Below, piece after piece: positions 14,882-24,033 of a stretch of 64,000 bases of DNA. Source of the stretch: Rhodococcus triatomae BKS 15-14 (GTDB lineage: Bacteria; Actinomycetota; Actinomycetes; Mycobacteriales; Mycobacteriaceae); contig AODO01000012.1 of the NCBI GenBank assembly GCA_000341795.1, positions 124,001 through 188,000 of the forward strand, given 5' to 3'. The notes under the pieces were generated by a model that was given only the letters and a program-made list of their open reading frames with translations, had not been told where the DNA came from and ran no database searches. Both the position numbers and the translations under genes were made by a program. The number at the start of each line of letters is the position of its first letter. Positions within the stretch are counted from its first letter, which is position 1.

Positions 14882-16990
14882 TCAGTCCACCCGCCGCAGG
14901 ACCGTCAGGGATCGCGCCCCGGCCTTCAGGTTCGCACCGCCGTCGACGATGTCCTCGGAGTGCCCGGTCGGCGTCGCGGTGTCGAGGACCACCTCCCAGT
15001 GCGAGCCCGCCGCGATCTCGGGGACGGTGAACTCGATGCCCTCGTCGTGCGCGTTGAAACAGAGCAGGAACGAGTCGTCGCGGACGGGTTCGCCGCGCTC
15101 GTTCGGTTCGCGGATCGCGTCACCGTTGAGCAGTGCCGCCAGCGACCGGGCGAACCCGCTGCCCCAGTCGCTCTCGGTCATCTCGGTGCCTGCGGGTGTG
15201 AGCCACAGGATGTCGCGTGCCGCGTCGCCCGCGGTGTCCTGCCTGCCCTCGAAGAATCGGCGGCGCCGGAACACCGGATGTGCGGCACGCAACGCGACGA
15301 CTCGCCGCGTGAACTCGAGCAGGTCCGAATTGGTCTGTGCCAGAGTCCAGTCCATCCAGGACACAGGCGAGTCCTGGCAGTACACGTTGTTGTTGCCGTG
15401 CTGCGTCCGGCCCATCTCGTCGCCGTGCGCGAGCATCGGTGTGCCCTGACTCAGCAGCAGCGTCGCCAGAATGTTGCGGCGTTGGCGGGCGCGCAGCGCG
15501 AGGACCTCCGGATCGTCCGTCTCACCCTCCACTCCGCAGTTCCAGGACCGGTTGTGGCTCTCGCCGTCGCGATTGTCCTCACCGTTCGCCAGGTTGTGCT
15601 TCTCGTTGTAGGACACCAGGTCCGTGAGCGTGAATCCGTCGTGTGCGGTGACGAAGTTGATGCTCGCACCGGGCCTCCGCCCGGTCGCCTCGTAGAGGTC
15701 GGACGAGCCCGTCAGCCGGGACGCGAACTCGCCGAGAGTGGCCGGCTCACCGCGCCAGTAGTCGCGGACCGTGTCGCGGTACTTGCCGTTCCACTCGGTC
15801 CACAATCCGGGGAAGTTGCCGACCTGATAGCCCCCCTCGCCGATGTCCCACGGTTCGGCGATCAGCTTCACCTGGCTGACCACCGGGTCCTGCTGCACCA
15901 GGTCGAAGAACGCCGACAGCCGGTCCACGTCGTGCAGTTCGCGGGCGAGGGTGGAGGCGAGATCGAATCTGAAGCCGTCGACGTGCATCTCCAGAACCCA
16001 GTACCGCAGCGAGTCCATGATGAGTTGCAGGGTGTGCGGGTGCCGGGCGTTGAGGCTGTTGCCCGTTCCCGTGTAGTCCATGTACTCGGCCTTGTCGTCC
16101 TCGACGAGGCGGTAGTAGGCGGCGTTGTCGATGCCACGGAAGCCGAGGGTCGGTCCCTTGCTGCTGCCCTCCGCGGTGTGGTTGTAGACGACGTCGAGGA
16201 TCACCTCGATACCCGCCGCGTGAAAGGCCCGCACCATGGCCTTGAACTCGGCAACGGCCGCCGACGCCTTCTCCGCCGACGAGTACATGACGTGCGGGGC
16301 GAGGAACCCGAAGGTGTTGTACCCCCAGTAGTTCCGCAGACCCTGGTCGAGCAGGATCTGGTCGTGGAGGAACTGGTGGACCGGCATGAGCTCGATGGCG
16401 GTCACACCGAGCGAGGTGAGGTGCTCGATGACGGCGGGGTGCGCGAGCCCCGCGTAGGTGCCACGCAGTTCCGCGGGAACACCGGGATGGGTGGCCGTCA
16501 TGCCCTTCACGTGCGCCTCGTAGATCACCGTCTCGTGGTACGGCCGTTTCGGCGCGCGGTCTGACTGCCAGTCGAAGTACGGATTGATGACCACCGTCGT
16601 CATGGTGTGGCCGAGCGTGTCCTCGCCGTAGGTGTACAGCGACTCGTCGCCGTCGAAGCCGCCGTCGAACGCCTTGCCGTACGGGTCGAGCAGCAGCTTG
16701 CCGGGATCGCACCGATGGCCGGCCTCCGGATCGAACGGTCCGTGCACGCGGAATCCGTACCGCTGGCCCGGCACGACGTTCGGCAGATACGCGTGCCACA
16801 CGTAGCCGTCGACCTCGGACAGCGGAATACGTTCCTCGGTGCCGTCCCGCGCGATGAGGCACAGTTCGACGGCCTCCGCGACCTCGGAGAACAGGGAGAA
16901 GTTCGTTCCCGCCCCGTCGTAGCTCGCGCCGAGTGGGTAGGCGTGGCCCGGCCACACGGCGCGGGGTGTCGGTGACGCGGGCTCGGGCAT
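14882..16990 (-). CDS. treX: Glycogen debranching enzyme (isoamylase type)
   Basis: 702 residues, usual length for GlgX/TreX. It has an N-terminal CBM48 (HAYPLGASYDGAGTNFSLFS), then GH13 motifs VILDVVYNHT, FRFDLAS (nucleophile Asp), LIAEPWDIG (acid Glu) and FVTAHDGFTL. It trims alpha-1,6 branches of glycogen to feed TreY. It is the first gene of treX-treY. On the minus strand TAGGGT (17002-16997) lies 6 bases before the ATG with no Shine-Dalgarno site, so the mRNA is probably leaderless. Confidence 0.93.
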   Translation of the reverse strand: MPEPASPTPRAVWPGHAYPLGASYDGAGTNFSLFSEVAEAVELCLIARDGTEERIPLSEVDGYVWHAYLPNVVPGQRYGFRVHGPFDPEAGHRCDPGKLLLDPYGKAFDGGFDGDESLYTYGEDTLGHTMTTVVINPYFDWQSDRAPKRPYHETVIYEAHVKGMTATHPGVPAELRGTYAGLAHPAVIEHLTSLGVTAIELMPVHQFLHDQILLDQGLRNYWGYNTFGFLAPHVMYSSAEKASAAVAEFKAMVRAFHAAGIEVILDVVYNHTAEGSSKGPTLGFRGIDNAAYYRLVEDDKAEYMDYTGTGNSLNARHPHTLQLIMDSLRYWVLEMHVDGFRFDLASTLARELHDVDRLSAFFDLVQQDPVVSQVKLIAEPWDIGEGGYQVGNFPGLWTEWNGKYRDTVRDYWRGEPATLGEFASRLTGSSDLYEATGRRPGASINFVTAHDGFTLTDLVSYNEKHNLANGEDNRDGESHNRSWNCGVEGETDDPEVLALRARQRRNILATLLLSQGTPMLAHGDEMGRTQHGNNNVYCQDSPVSWMDWTLAQTNSDLLEFTRRVVALRAAHPVFRRRRFFEGRQDTAGDAARDILWLTPAGTEMTESDWGSGFARSLAALLNGDAIREPNERGEPVRDDSFLLCFNAHDEGIEFTVPEIAAGSHWEVVLDTATPTGHSEDIVDGGANLKAGARSLTVLRRVD

Positions 16991-17040
16991 GGCTCGACCC
17001 TAGTGCGCGGGGCGGCGGGGAGCGCGACGGAGGATCCGGG

Positions 17041-19074
17041 TCACCACCAGCCCGTCGAGACGCCGAGTTGCCTGTCGAGTTCCGGCGCGAGCGTCCGTGA
17101 GTAGGCGGTGGTCATGTGGTCGGTGTCGCGGTAGATCAGCACGTTTCCCTCGACGACCCGGCACCGGTCGGGCCGGCACACGACGTCCGAGAGGTCCATC
17201 GGGTACACGATCGGCAGCGGCGCCGACGCGTCGAGAGCCGGGTCCACCGCGTCGAGCACCGCTGCTCGGTCCATGCCACACGAGTCGGGGTCACCGCCGT
17301 TGGCGAGGCAGTCGGCGGCGCGATAGATGACACCGCCCTCCCACAACCACGGGGTGTCCCGCACGACCGCTGCGGGAATTCCCAGTTCCGAGAGGCGCTC
17401 CCACATGCGGACGTAGCCCTCCGGTGTCCAGTCGCCGCCGACATGGTCGGGCCGGGGTCGCGTCGAGGTGCTGAACACGAGGTCGGGCGGGGACGCGGCG
17501 AGGGCGTCGAGCACCGCGCCGGACCAGACCGTGCACTCGTCGTCGTCGTCGGGCGCGGCCACCGTCACCGGGCAGCCGACCTTCATGTACGTCTCGAGGC
17601 GGAGTCCGCGGTCGCGGGCGATCGTCTCGAGCGCGGGGAACCAGTGTTCGGCGTGCGAACCGCCGATGACCGCCACGGTTCGCGTCGCGTCCGGATCGCC
17701 GTACTCGCAGCGGAGCGGCTCCACGATGCCGCCACCCGCGAGGCACTCGTCCGCGGTGGTCACCGGCAGGTCGAGATGTGCGACGTACCGGGACGGTTGT
17801 TCGGCACGAGCCGGAACCTCCACGCCGGTCATGAGCACCGCGGCGCCGGGGTGCTGCGCCGGGTCGATCTCGGCGAGGTGGGCGATCTCGTCCGACTTGC
17901 CTGCGATCGAGGTGATCCACCCGCTCGTCGCGGCGAGTACCGCCACGGCGAGCGCGGTGACACCGGCCACGAGCGCGCGGCGGCGGGGGGACGACCCGCC
18001 CCGGCGGATCGGCTCCTCCACCAGGCTGGTCGTCAGCTGCGCCAGGACGAGTGAGACCGCGATGACGGCGAGCCCTCCCGTGAGCCCGACGGCGGGGCGG
18101 TCGAGGGCGACGAGGGTGAAGATGAGCACCGGCCAGTGCCACAGGTACAGGGAGTACGCGATGTCCCCGAGACGCAGCAGCGCGGGGGACGCCAGCAGCC
18201 TGGACGCTGGTCCGCCTGCGACGATCACGGCGAGCGCGCCTCCCACCGGCACCAGCGCCCACGGCCCGGGGAACTCGTGCCTGCCGTCGAGCAGGAAACC
18301 GGTTCCGACGATCGCGATCAGCCCGGCCACGCCGAGCGGCGCCCGAAGTACCCGCGGAACCCGGAGCCACGGCAGCGCACAGGCCAGCAGTCCGCCGGCC
18401 AGCAACTCCCACATCCGCGCGCCGGTGTCGTAGTAGAGCCACGACTGCGGGTGCTCGGAGGACACGGCGTACCAGAACGATGCCGCCGCGGCAGCGGCGA
18501 GCAGGGCGGTCATCGGGCCACGGACCGCGACGCCGCTCGCCCGGAGCAGCCACGCGACGCCGAACACCACGACCAGGGCAGCCAGGTAGAACTGCCCCTG
18601 GACGGAGATCGACCACAGGTGCTGGAGCGGGCTCACCGACGGGTCGGCCGCGAGGTAGTCGCTGGCCGTCTCGGCGAGGTGCCAGTTCTCCCAGAAGAAC
18701 AGGGCGGAGCGGCCCTGCTCGGCCAGACCGAGCCACGAGGTCGGCGCGATCAGCGTCACCGTGGCCAGCGTGGTCGCGGCCAGTACGAGGACGAGCGGGG
18801 CGAGGAGGCGGCGCGCGGTCCGCGACAGCACGGACCGCGGATCGAGCGGCGACGACGATTCGGCGGCGCGGACCAGCGATCCGATGAAGAAGAAGCCGGC
18901 GAGCGTGAGGAAGACGTCGACGCCACCGGACACCTTGCCGAACCACACGTGGAAGACCACGACCAGGGCGATCGCCAATCCGCGCAGGCCGTCGAGATCC
19001 GCGCGGTGCGGTGCACGGGTCGACGGCGCGGTCGGGGCGAGGGCGGGCTCGGACGTGGTCGTGCGGACGGGCAA
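17041..19074 (-). CDS. Membrane acyltransferase-3/SGNH-hydrolase fusion
   Basis: 677 residues; ATG at 19074 with GAGGGAGAG upstream. The N-terminal half (about 25-400) is a ten-helix-type acyltransferase-3 domain with catalytic-type His42 in VVVFHVWFG. The C-terminal half is an extracytoplasmic SGNH domain: block I VAVIGGSHAEHW and a terminal D..H pair near RDTDHMTTAYS. OafA/YrhL-like proteins of this layout acetylate or succinylate cell-surface glycans; a corynebacterial-type envelope polysaccharide is a likely but unproven substrate. In M. tuberculosis a homologue sits beside treX in the same position (Rv1565c, from memory). Confidence 0.85.
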   Translation of the reverse strand: MPVRTTTSEPALAPTAPSTRAPHRADLDGLRGLAIALVVVFHVWFGKVSGGVDVFLTLAGFFFIGSLVRAAESSSPLDPRSVLSRTARRLLAPLVLVLAATTLATVTLIAPTSWLGLAEQGRSALFFWENWHLAETASDYLAADPSVSPLQHLWSISVQGQFYLAALVVVFGVAWLLRASGVAVRGPMTALLAAAAAASFWYAVSSEHPQSWLYYDTGARMWELLAGGLLACALPWLRVPRVLRAPLGVAGLIAIVGTGFLLDGRHEFPGPWALVPVGGALAVIVAGGPASRLLASPALLRLGDIAYSLYLWHWPVLIFTLVALDRPAVGLTGGLAVIAVSLVLAQLTTSLVEEPIRRGGSSPRRRALVAGVTALAVAVLAATSGWITSIAGKSDEIAHLAEIDPAQHPGAAVLMTGVEVPARAEQPSRYVAHLDLPVTTADECLAGGGIVEPLRCEYGDPDATRTVAVIGGSHAEHWFPALETIARDRGLRLETYMKVGCPVTVAAPDDDDECTVWSGAVLDALAASPPDLVFSTSTRPRPDHVGGDWTPEGYVRMWERLSELGIPAAVVRDTPWLWEGGVIYRAADCLANGGDPDSCGMDRAAVLDAVDPALDASAPLPIVYPMDLSDVVCRPDRCRVVEGNVLIYRDTDHMTTAYSRTLAPELDRQLGVSTGWW

Positions 19075-19171
19075 AACTCTCCCTCGGTGGCGCGGCCGGT
19101 CGATGCTCGGTGGCCCAGTCTAGGCGTGCGTCCGGATCGGTGGTTCGGACGGGACGCTATCGTCGGGCCGC

Positions 19172-20485
19172 GTGAGCACCGACCGCTATCCCAGTCACCG
19201 CGTCGCCGAGCTCGACGCCGCCCACCTGTGGCACCCGTACGGCGCGTTCCCGGCGAGCACCGAGCCGCTGGTGGTGGAGAGCGCGGCGGGGGTGCGGCTC
19301 CGGCTCGGGGACGGCCGTGAACTCGTCGACGGGATGAGTTCGTGGTGGTCGGCGGTGCACGGCTACCGGCACCCCGTGCTCGACGAGGCCGCGACCGCGC
19401 AGCTCGGCCGGATGAGTCACGTGATGTTCGGGGGCCTCACCCACGAACCGGCCGCCCGACTCGCGGAACTCCTGGTGCGGATCACACCGGACGGCCTCGA
19501 CAAGGTGTTCCTCGCCGATTCGGGCTCGGTGTCGGTGGAGGTGGCGATCAAGATCGCGTTGCAGTACCAGCGGGCGATCGGCCGGCCGGGCCGCCACCGC
19601 CTGATGACGTGGCGCGGCGGCTACCACGGCGACACCTTCGCGCCGATGAGTGTCTGCGACCCCGACGGCGGTATGCACTCCCTCTGGACGGACGTGCTGG
19701 CGCGGCAGGTGTTCGCACCCGCGCCGCCCCGCGAGTTCGACCCCGGCTACGTCGCCGAGTTCGAGGAGATCCTGGTCCGCCACATCGACGAACTGGCCGC
19801 GGTGATCGTCGAACCGGTGGTCCAGGGCGCGGGGGGCATGCGCTTCCACGATCCGCGGTACCTGCGCGAGTTGCGTCGGATGTGCGACGAGCACGGCCTG
19901 CTCCTGATCTTCGACGAGATCGCCACCGGATTCGGTCGCACCGGCGCGCTGTTCGCCGCCGACCATGCCGGCGTCGCACCCGACGTGATGTGCGTCGGCA
20001 AGGCCTTGACCGGCGGGTATCTCACTCTGGCCGCAGTGCTGTGCACGTCCGCGATCGCCGAGGGGATCAGCCGCGGTGAGGCCGGTGGCGTGATGCACGG
20101 GCCCACCTTCATGGGCAATCCGCTCGCGTGTGCGATCGCGGTCGCGGCAGTGGAACTGTTGTTGTCGCGGGACTGGCGGGCAGAGGTGACGGCGCTCGAG
20201 ACCGGGCTGCACGCGGGCCTCGCCGCGGCGCGGGACGTGCCCGGCGTCGCCGACGTGCGGGTCCTCGCCGGTATCGGGGTGATCGAGATGGCGGAGCCGG
20301 TGGACATGCCGTCCACCACCGCCGCCGCCGTCGGCGAGGGCGCGTGGCTGCGGCCGTTCGGGAAGTTGATCTACGCGATGCCCCCGTACGTGTGCACCGC
20401 GGACGACGTCGCGACGATCACCCGCGGCATGGTCGCCGCGGCCCGCAGCCAGCTGAACACCCGAGCGGACCGACCCGGGGCTTGA
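19172..20485 (+). CDS. bioA: Adenosylmethionine-8-amino-7-oxononanoate aminotransferase
   Basis: 437 residues, GTG start. It is a class III PLP aminotransferase making 7,8-diaminopelargonate from KAPA with SAM as amino donor. Motifs: HLWHPYGAF near the start, [39 protein letters not shown] (PLP Asp) and the Schiff-base Lys in [17 protein letters not shown] lies 8 bases before the GTG with no ribosome site, suggesting a leaderless mRNA. No BioQ palindrome was found in front of it; one overlaps its stop codon instead. Confidence 0.95.
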   Translation: MSTDRYPSHRVAELDAAHLWHPYGAFPASTEPLVVESAAGVRLRLGDGRELVDGMSSWWSAVHGYRHPVLDEAATAQLGRMSHVMFGGLTHEPAARLAELLVRITPDGLDKVFLADSGSVSVEVAIKIALQYQRAIGRPGRHRLMTWRGGYHGDTFAPMSVCDPDGGMHSLWTDVLARQVFAPAPPREFDPGYVAEFEEILVRHIDELAAVIVEPVVQGAGGMRFHDPRYLRELRRMCDEHGLLLIFDEIATGFGRTGALFAADHAGVAPDVMCVGKALTGGYLTLAAVLCTSAIAEGISRGEAGGVMHGPTFMGNPLACAIAVAAVELLLSRDWRAEVTALETGLHAGLAAARDVPGVADVRVLAGIGVIEMAEPVDMPSTTAAAVGEGAWLRPFGKLIYAMPPYVCTADDVATITRGMVAAARSQLNTRADRPGA

Positions 20486-20497
20486 ACACCGTTCAAG
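20481..20497 (+). promoter_or_regulatory. BioQ operator with internal bioF promoter
   Basis: CTTGAACACCGTTCAAG is a perfect 17-base palindrome matching the BioQ motif TGAAC-N3-GTTCA. It overlaps the bioA stop codon. Its left half TTGAAC (20482-20487) also reads as a -35, followed after 18 bases by TATGGT (20506-20511) and then 8 bases to the bioF GTG. BioQ bound here would block a leaderless bioF-bioD transcript. Confidence 0.8.
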
Positions 20498-20519
20498 TGG
20501 GCGCGTATGGTGCGCAGTC

Positions 20520-21659
20520 GTGGGAGAACCTGACGCACTGAGCTGGCTCGACGACATCGCCGACGCACGCCGCGCCGCCGGACTGCACCGCGATCTGCTC
20601 GCGCGCACGCCCGGCTCGTCGCTCGTGGACCTTGCCTCCAACGACTATCTCGGACTGGCCCGGCACCCCGAGGTCCTCGATGCCGCGGCCACAGCGCTGC
20701 GCAGGTGGGGTGGCGGATCGACGGGGTCGCGCCTGGTGACCGGCACCACCGCCGAACACGAACTGCTCGAGAACGAACTCGCCGAATTCGTCGGCGCCGA
20801 GTCCGCGCTCGTGTTCGCCAGCGGGTACGCCGCGAACCTCGGTGCCGTCACCGCACTCGCCGGTCGCGACGCGCTGGTCGTGTCCGACGCCGGCTGTCAC
20901 GCCTCCCTCGTCGACGCATGCCGACTGTCCCGGTCACAGGTCGTCGTCACCCCGCACGCGGACGTCGACGCCGTTGCCGCCGCGCTCGCGAGCCGCACCG
21001 AGGCGCGTGCACTTGTTCTCACGGATTCGGTGTTCAGCGCCGACGGTGATCTCGCGCCGCTGCGCGCTCTGCACCGAGTGTGCCGCGAACACGAAGCGCT
21101 GCTCCTCGTCGACGAGGCCCACGGGATCGGCGTGCGCGGCAACGGGGGCCGCGGCCTCGTGCACGAGGCCGGCCTCGCCGGTGAACCCGACGTCGTGGTG
21201 ACGGCGACCCTGTCGAAATCGCTTGCCGCACAGGGTGGTGCGGTCCTCGCGGACCGCCGCGTTCGCACCCACCTGATCGACACCGCCCGCACGTTCATCT
21301 TCGACACCGGCCTCGCGCCCGCCGCGGTCGGGGCGGCGCGTGGCGCGCTCGCCGTGCTGCGCCGAGAGCCCGAGCGGGCGGCGGCGGTGCTCGATCGCGC
21401 CCGCGACCTCGCCCGCATCACCGGGGCGGCGGAACCCGAGTCCGCGGTCGTGTCCGTGATTCTCGGGGACCCGCAGGTCGCGTTCGACGCCTCCGTCGCC
21501 TGCCGCGAACGTGGACTCCACGTCGGGTGCTTCCGGCCGCCGTCGGTGCCCGAGGGCACCTCGCGGCTGCGGTTGACCGCGCGCGCCGACCTCACCGCCG
21601 CCGACATGACGACCATCGACAAGGTGCTCACCGAGGTGCTGTCGGCGGCTCGGGTATGA
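20520..21659 (+). CDS. bioF: 8-amino-7-oxononanoate synthase (KAPA synthase)
   Basis: 379 residues, GTG start with TATGGT 8 bases upstream. It is an alpha-oxoamine synthase condensing pimeloyl-thioester with alanine. Family landmarks are present: [13 protein letters not shown] near residue 40, GSGSR-type loop ([11 protein letters not shown]), [17 protein letters not shown] and the PLP lysine in [11 protein letters not shown]. It follows bioA by 34 bases and overlaps bioD by four (ATGA). The BioQ palindrome directly upstream indicates biotin-status control separate from bioA. Confidence 0.95.
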   Translation: MGEPDALSWLDDIADARRAAGLHRDLLARTPGSSLVDLASNDYLGLARHPEVLDAAATALRRWGGGSTGSRLVTGTTAEHELLENELAEFVGAESALVFASGYAANLGAVTALAGRDALVVSDAGCHASLVDACRLSRSQVVVTPHADVDAVAAALASRTEARALVLTDSVFSADGDLAPLRALHRVCREHEALLLVDEAHGIGVRGNGGRGLVHEAGLAGEPDVVVTATLSKSLAAQGGAVLADRRVRTHLIDTARTFIFDTGLAPAAVGAARGALAVLRREPERAAAVLDRARDLARITGAAEPESAVVSVILGDPQVAFDASVACRERGLHVGCFRPPSVPEGTSRLRLTARADLTAADMTTIDKVLTEVLSAARV

Positions 21660-22351
21660 GCATCCTCTGCGTCACCGGCACCTCCACCGACGTCGGCAAG
21701 ACCGTCGTCACCGCCGCACTCGCCGCCTCCGCGCTGGCCGCGGGCCTGTCGGTGGCCGTGTGCAAACCCGCCCAGACCGGTGTCGGCGCCGACGACCCCG
21801 GCGACCTCGACGAGGTGCGTCGCCTGTCCGGGGTGGAGACCGTCCTCGAACTCGCCCGCTATCCCGAGCCGCTCGCCCCGGACACCGCCGCGCGCCGGGC
21901 GGGGCTCCCGCTGCTCGCTCTCCGCTCGGTCGTGGACGCCGTCCGTCAGCTCGACGCCCACCACGACCTCACCCTGGTCGAGGGGGCCGGGGGCCTGCTG
22001 GTGCGCATCGGCGCACGAGGATTCACCCTCACCGACGTCGCGGCAGGCCTGGACGCACCGCTCGTCCTCGTCGCCGCCGCGGGGCTCGGCACCCTCAACC
22101 ACAGCGCACTGACCGTCGCCGCCGCCCGTCAGGCGGGGGTCGCCTGCGCGGGCACGATCATCGGTGCCTGGCCGCAGGACCCGGACCTGGCGATGCGGTG
22201 CAACCTCGCCGACCTGCCCGACGTCACGGGCGTGCCGTTGCTCGGTTCCGTCCCGGACGGCGCCGGGCGCCTGGACCGGGATGCGTTCGTCGCGGCTGCG
22301 GCAGGGTGGTTCGACCGCCTGCCGTTCCCGCTTCCGTCGCCGACCCGCTGA
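21656..22351 (+). CDS. bioD: Dethiobiotin synthetase
   Basis: 231 residues from the ATG at 21656, translationally coupled to bioF by a four-base overlap. It is an ATP-dependent enzyme closing the ureido ring of dethiobiotin. P-loop GTSTDVGKT is at residues 8-16, KPAQTG carries the catalytic-type Lys, and [11 protein letters not shown] is the second conserved block. It is the last gene of the bioAFD unit and converges with the P450 gene (6 bases between stops). Confidence 0.95.
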   Translation: MSILCVTGTSTDVGKTVVTAALAASALAAGLSVAVCKPAQTGVGADDPGDLDEVRRLSGVETVLELARYPEPLAPDTAARRAGLPLLALRSVVDAVRQLDAHHDLTLVEGAGGLLVRIGARGFTLTDVAAGLDAPLVLVAAAGLGTLNHSALTVAAARQAGVACAGTIIGAWPQDPDLAMRCNLADLPDVTGVPLLGSVPDGAGRLDRDAFVAAAAGWFDRLPFPLPSPTR

Positions 22352-22357
22352 TACCGG

Positions 22358-23665
22358 TCAGTGCGGTACCGGGCATCCGGACCCGTACCCGACCGGTAGG
22401 TGCTTGATCCCGTTCAACCAGCCCGAACGGAGGCGAACGGGATCGCCGAGCCGGGTGATGTCGGGCATCTTGTCCGCGATCGCGTTGAAGATCAGATCGA
22501 TCTCCATCCGTGCGAGGTTGGCGCCGAGGCAGTAGTGCGCGCCGGAGCCGCCGAACCCGAGGTGCGGATTGGGGTCGCGGAGGATGTCGAAACGGGCCGG
22601 GTTCTCGAACACGTCCTCGTCGAAGTTCGCGGACGCGTAGAACATCAGCACCCGGTCACCGGCCTTGATCTCCTGCCCGCCGAGCGTGGTGTCCGTGGTG
22701 GCGGTGCGCTGGAACGCCGTCACCGGGGTGGCCCATCGGACGATCTCGTCGGCGGTGGTCGAGGGCCGCTCCTTCTTGAACAGTTCCCACTGATCGGGGT
22801 GGTCGAGGAAGGCGATCATGCCGTGGGTGATGGCGTTGCGGGTGGTCTCGTTGCCCGCGACGGCCAGTAGCAGTACGAAGAATCCGAACTCGTCGGGGGT
22901 GAGTTCGGTGCCGTCCGTGTCCGGCTGGATCAACGTGGTCGCGATGTCGTCGGCGGGGCACCGGCGCCGGTCCTCGGCCATCCGGTACGCGTATCCGAGC
23001 ATCTCGGCGGTGGCGGCGAGCGGGTCCACGTCGTACTCGGGGTCGTCGCCGCCGATCATCTCGTTGGACCAGTCGAAGAGCTTCCCCCGATCCTCCTGCG
23101 GAACGCCGATGAGCTCGGCGATGGCCTGCAGCGGAAGCTCGCACGCCACCTGTGTCACGAAGTCTCCGCCACCGGTGGCGAGTGCCTCGGCGACGATCTG
23201 CTCCGCGCGGGCCGTCAGCGCCTCCCGCAGTCGTTCGACGGCGCGCGGGGTGAATCCGCGGGCGACGAGTTTGCGCAGCCGGGTGTGTTCCGGTGCGTCC
23301 TTGTTCAGCATGATCAATCGCTGCATCTCGAAGTCGGTCTCGGAGATGTCGTCGTTGAGGCGGACCAGGGCGCCGCCCAGCCAGCTCGAGTAGACGGCGC
23401 TGTCCCGCGACACCTCGCGGACGTCCTCGTGTCGGGTGACCACCCAGAATCCGCTGTCCTTGAACCCGCCCACCTCCGGAGACTGGGGGTTCCACCACAC
23501 CGGTGCGGTCCGTCGCATCGCCGCGAACGGTCCGTAGGGGACGCCGTCGGTGTAGGTGTCCGGACTGGTGAAGTCGAGGGTCGGCGCCGGATCGAAGTGC
23601 GCGGCCGAGGACCTGCGCGCGGCCGTTTCGCGGGTGACCGTGCGTTCGCGGGGTTCGGTGCTCAT
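22358..23665 (-). CDS. cyp125: CYP125-family cytochrome P450 (steroid C26/C27 monooxygenase)
   Basis: 435 residues from the ATG at 23665 (GAAGGGAA upstream). The frame is open further, but that part overlaps the divergent control region. The I-helix VAGNETTRNAITHG, the ExxR and the heme loop GFGGSGAHYCLG (Cys379) are intact. Long stretches such as GFTPRAVERL, ELPLQAIAELIGVPQEDRGK and VRWATPVTAFQRTA match M. tuberculosis CYP125 as I remember it, so it most likely oxidises the cholesterol side chain terminus. No other sterol-catabolism genes are in this window, so it could be a paralogue. It shares a promoter region and a perfect CRP-type site with the sdh operon. Confidence 0.82.
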   Translation of the reverse strand: MSTEPRERTVTRETAARRSSAAHFDPAPTLDFTSPDTYTDGVPYGPFAAMRRTAPVWWNPQSPEVGGFKDSGFWVVTRHEDVREVSRDSAVYSSWLGGALVRLNDDISETDFEMQRLIMLNKDAPEHTRLRKLVARGFTPRAVERLREALTARAEQIVAEALATGGGDFVTQVACELPLQAIAELIGVPQEDRGKLFDWSNEMIGGDDPEYDVDPLAATAEMLGYAYRMAEDRRRCPADDIATTLIQPDTDGTELTPDEFGFFVLLLAVAGNETTRNAITHGMIAFLDHPDQWELFKKERPSTTADEIVRWATPVTAFQRTATTDTTLGGQEIKAGDRVLMFYASANFDEDVFENPARFDILRDPNPHLGFGGSGAHYCLGANLARMEIDLIFNAIADKMPDITRLGDPVRLRSGWLNGIKHLPVGYGSGCPVPH

Positions 23666-23713
23666 GTCGTCGTTCCCTTCGGATCGGGCGCACGCGCAAG
23701 GCTTCTGACGTAC

Positions 23714-23729
23714 TGTGATAGCCATCACA
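23714..23729. promoter_or_regulatory. Perfect CRP/GlxR-type operator between cyp125 and sdh
   Basis: TGTGATAGCCATCACA is an exact TGTGA-N6-TCACA site. It is centred about 30 bases before the first gene of the sdh operon and about 56 bases before cyp125. A TACTGT box overlaps its left arm on the plus strand, so binding could occlude the sdh promoter while being placed to act on cyp125. Confidence 0.75.
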
Positions 23730-23751
23730 TCATCTGTGGTTGGAGGTTCCG

Positions 23752-24033
23752 ATGTCCACCAGCGAAATGATGGAGCTGCAGCGCACGATCGGGCACCTGC
23801 GTCATTGCGTGGGATCGCTGCGGTCGCGCTACGGCGATGCCGCGCAGGTCCGCCGCCTGGCCAACGACCTCGACCGGCTCGACATCGACGCCAAGGAGCT
23901 CGCGGAGTGTCCGCCGCGCGAGGTGCCCGCCGCCTCCGGTGAGCGGATCCAGGTGCCCGACACCCCGTACAACGACGAGCTGTTCCGCGGCGTCGACGAC
24001 GAGGGACTCGGCGGCCTGCACGAGGCTCGGTGA
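23752..24033 (+). CDS. Conserved small protein of the Sdh1-type operon (Rv0250c-like)
   Basis: 93 residues from the ATG at 23752, with GGAGG at 23742-23746. A helical N-terminal half (ELQRTIGHLRHCVGSLRSRY) is followed by a short C-terminal signature IQVPDTPYNDELFRGVDDEG. From memory, a protein with the same ending (Rv0250c) precedes the sdh genes in M. tuberculosis. It is soluble, of unknown function, and always seen with this succinate dehydrogenase type as far as I recall, suggesting an assembly or regulatory role. It overlaps the next gene by four bases. Confidence 0.75.
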   Translation: MSTSEMMELQRTIGHLRHCVGSLRSRYGDAAQVRRLANDLDRLDIDAKELAECPPREVPAASGERIQVPDTPYNDELFRGVDDEGLGGLHEAR

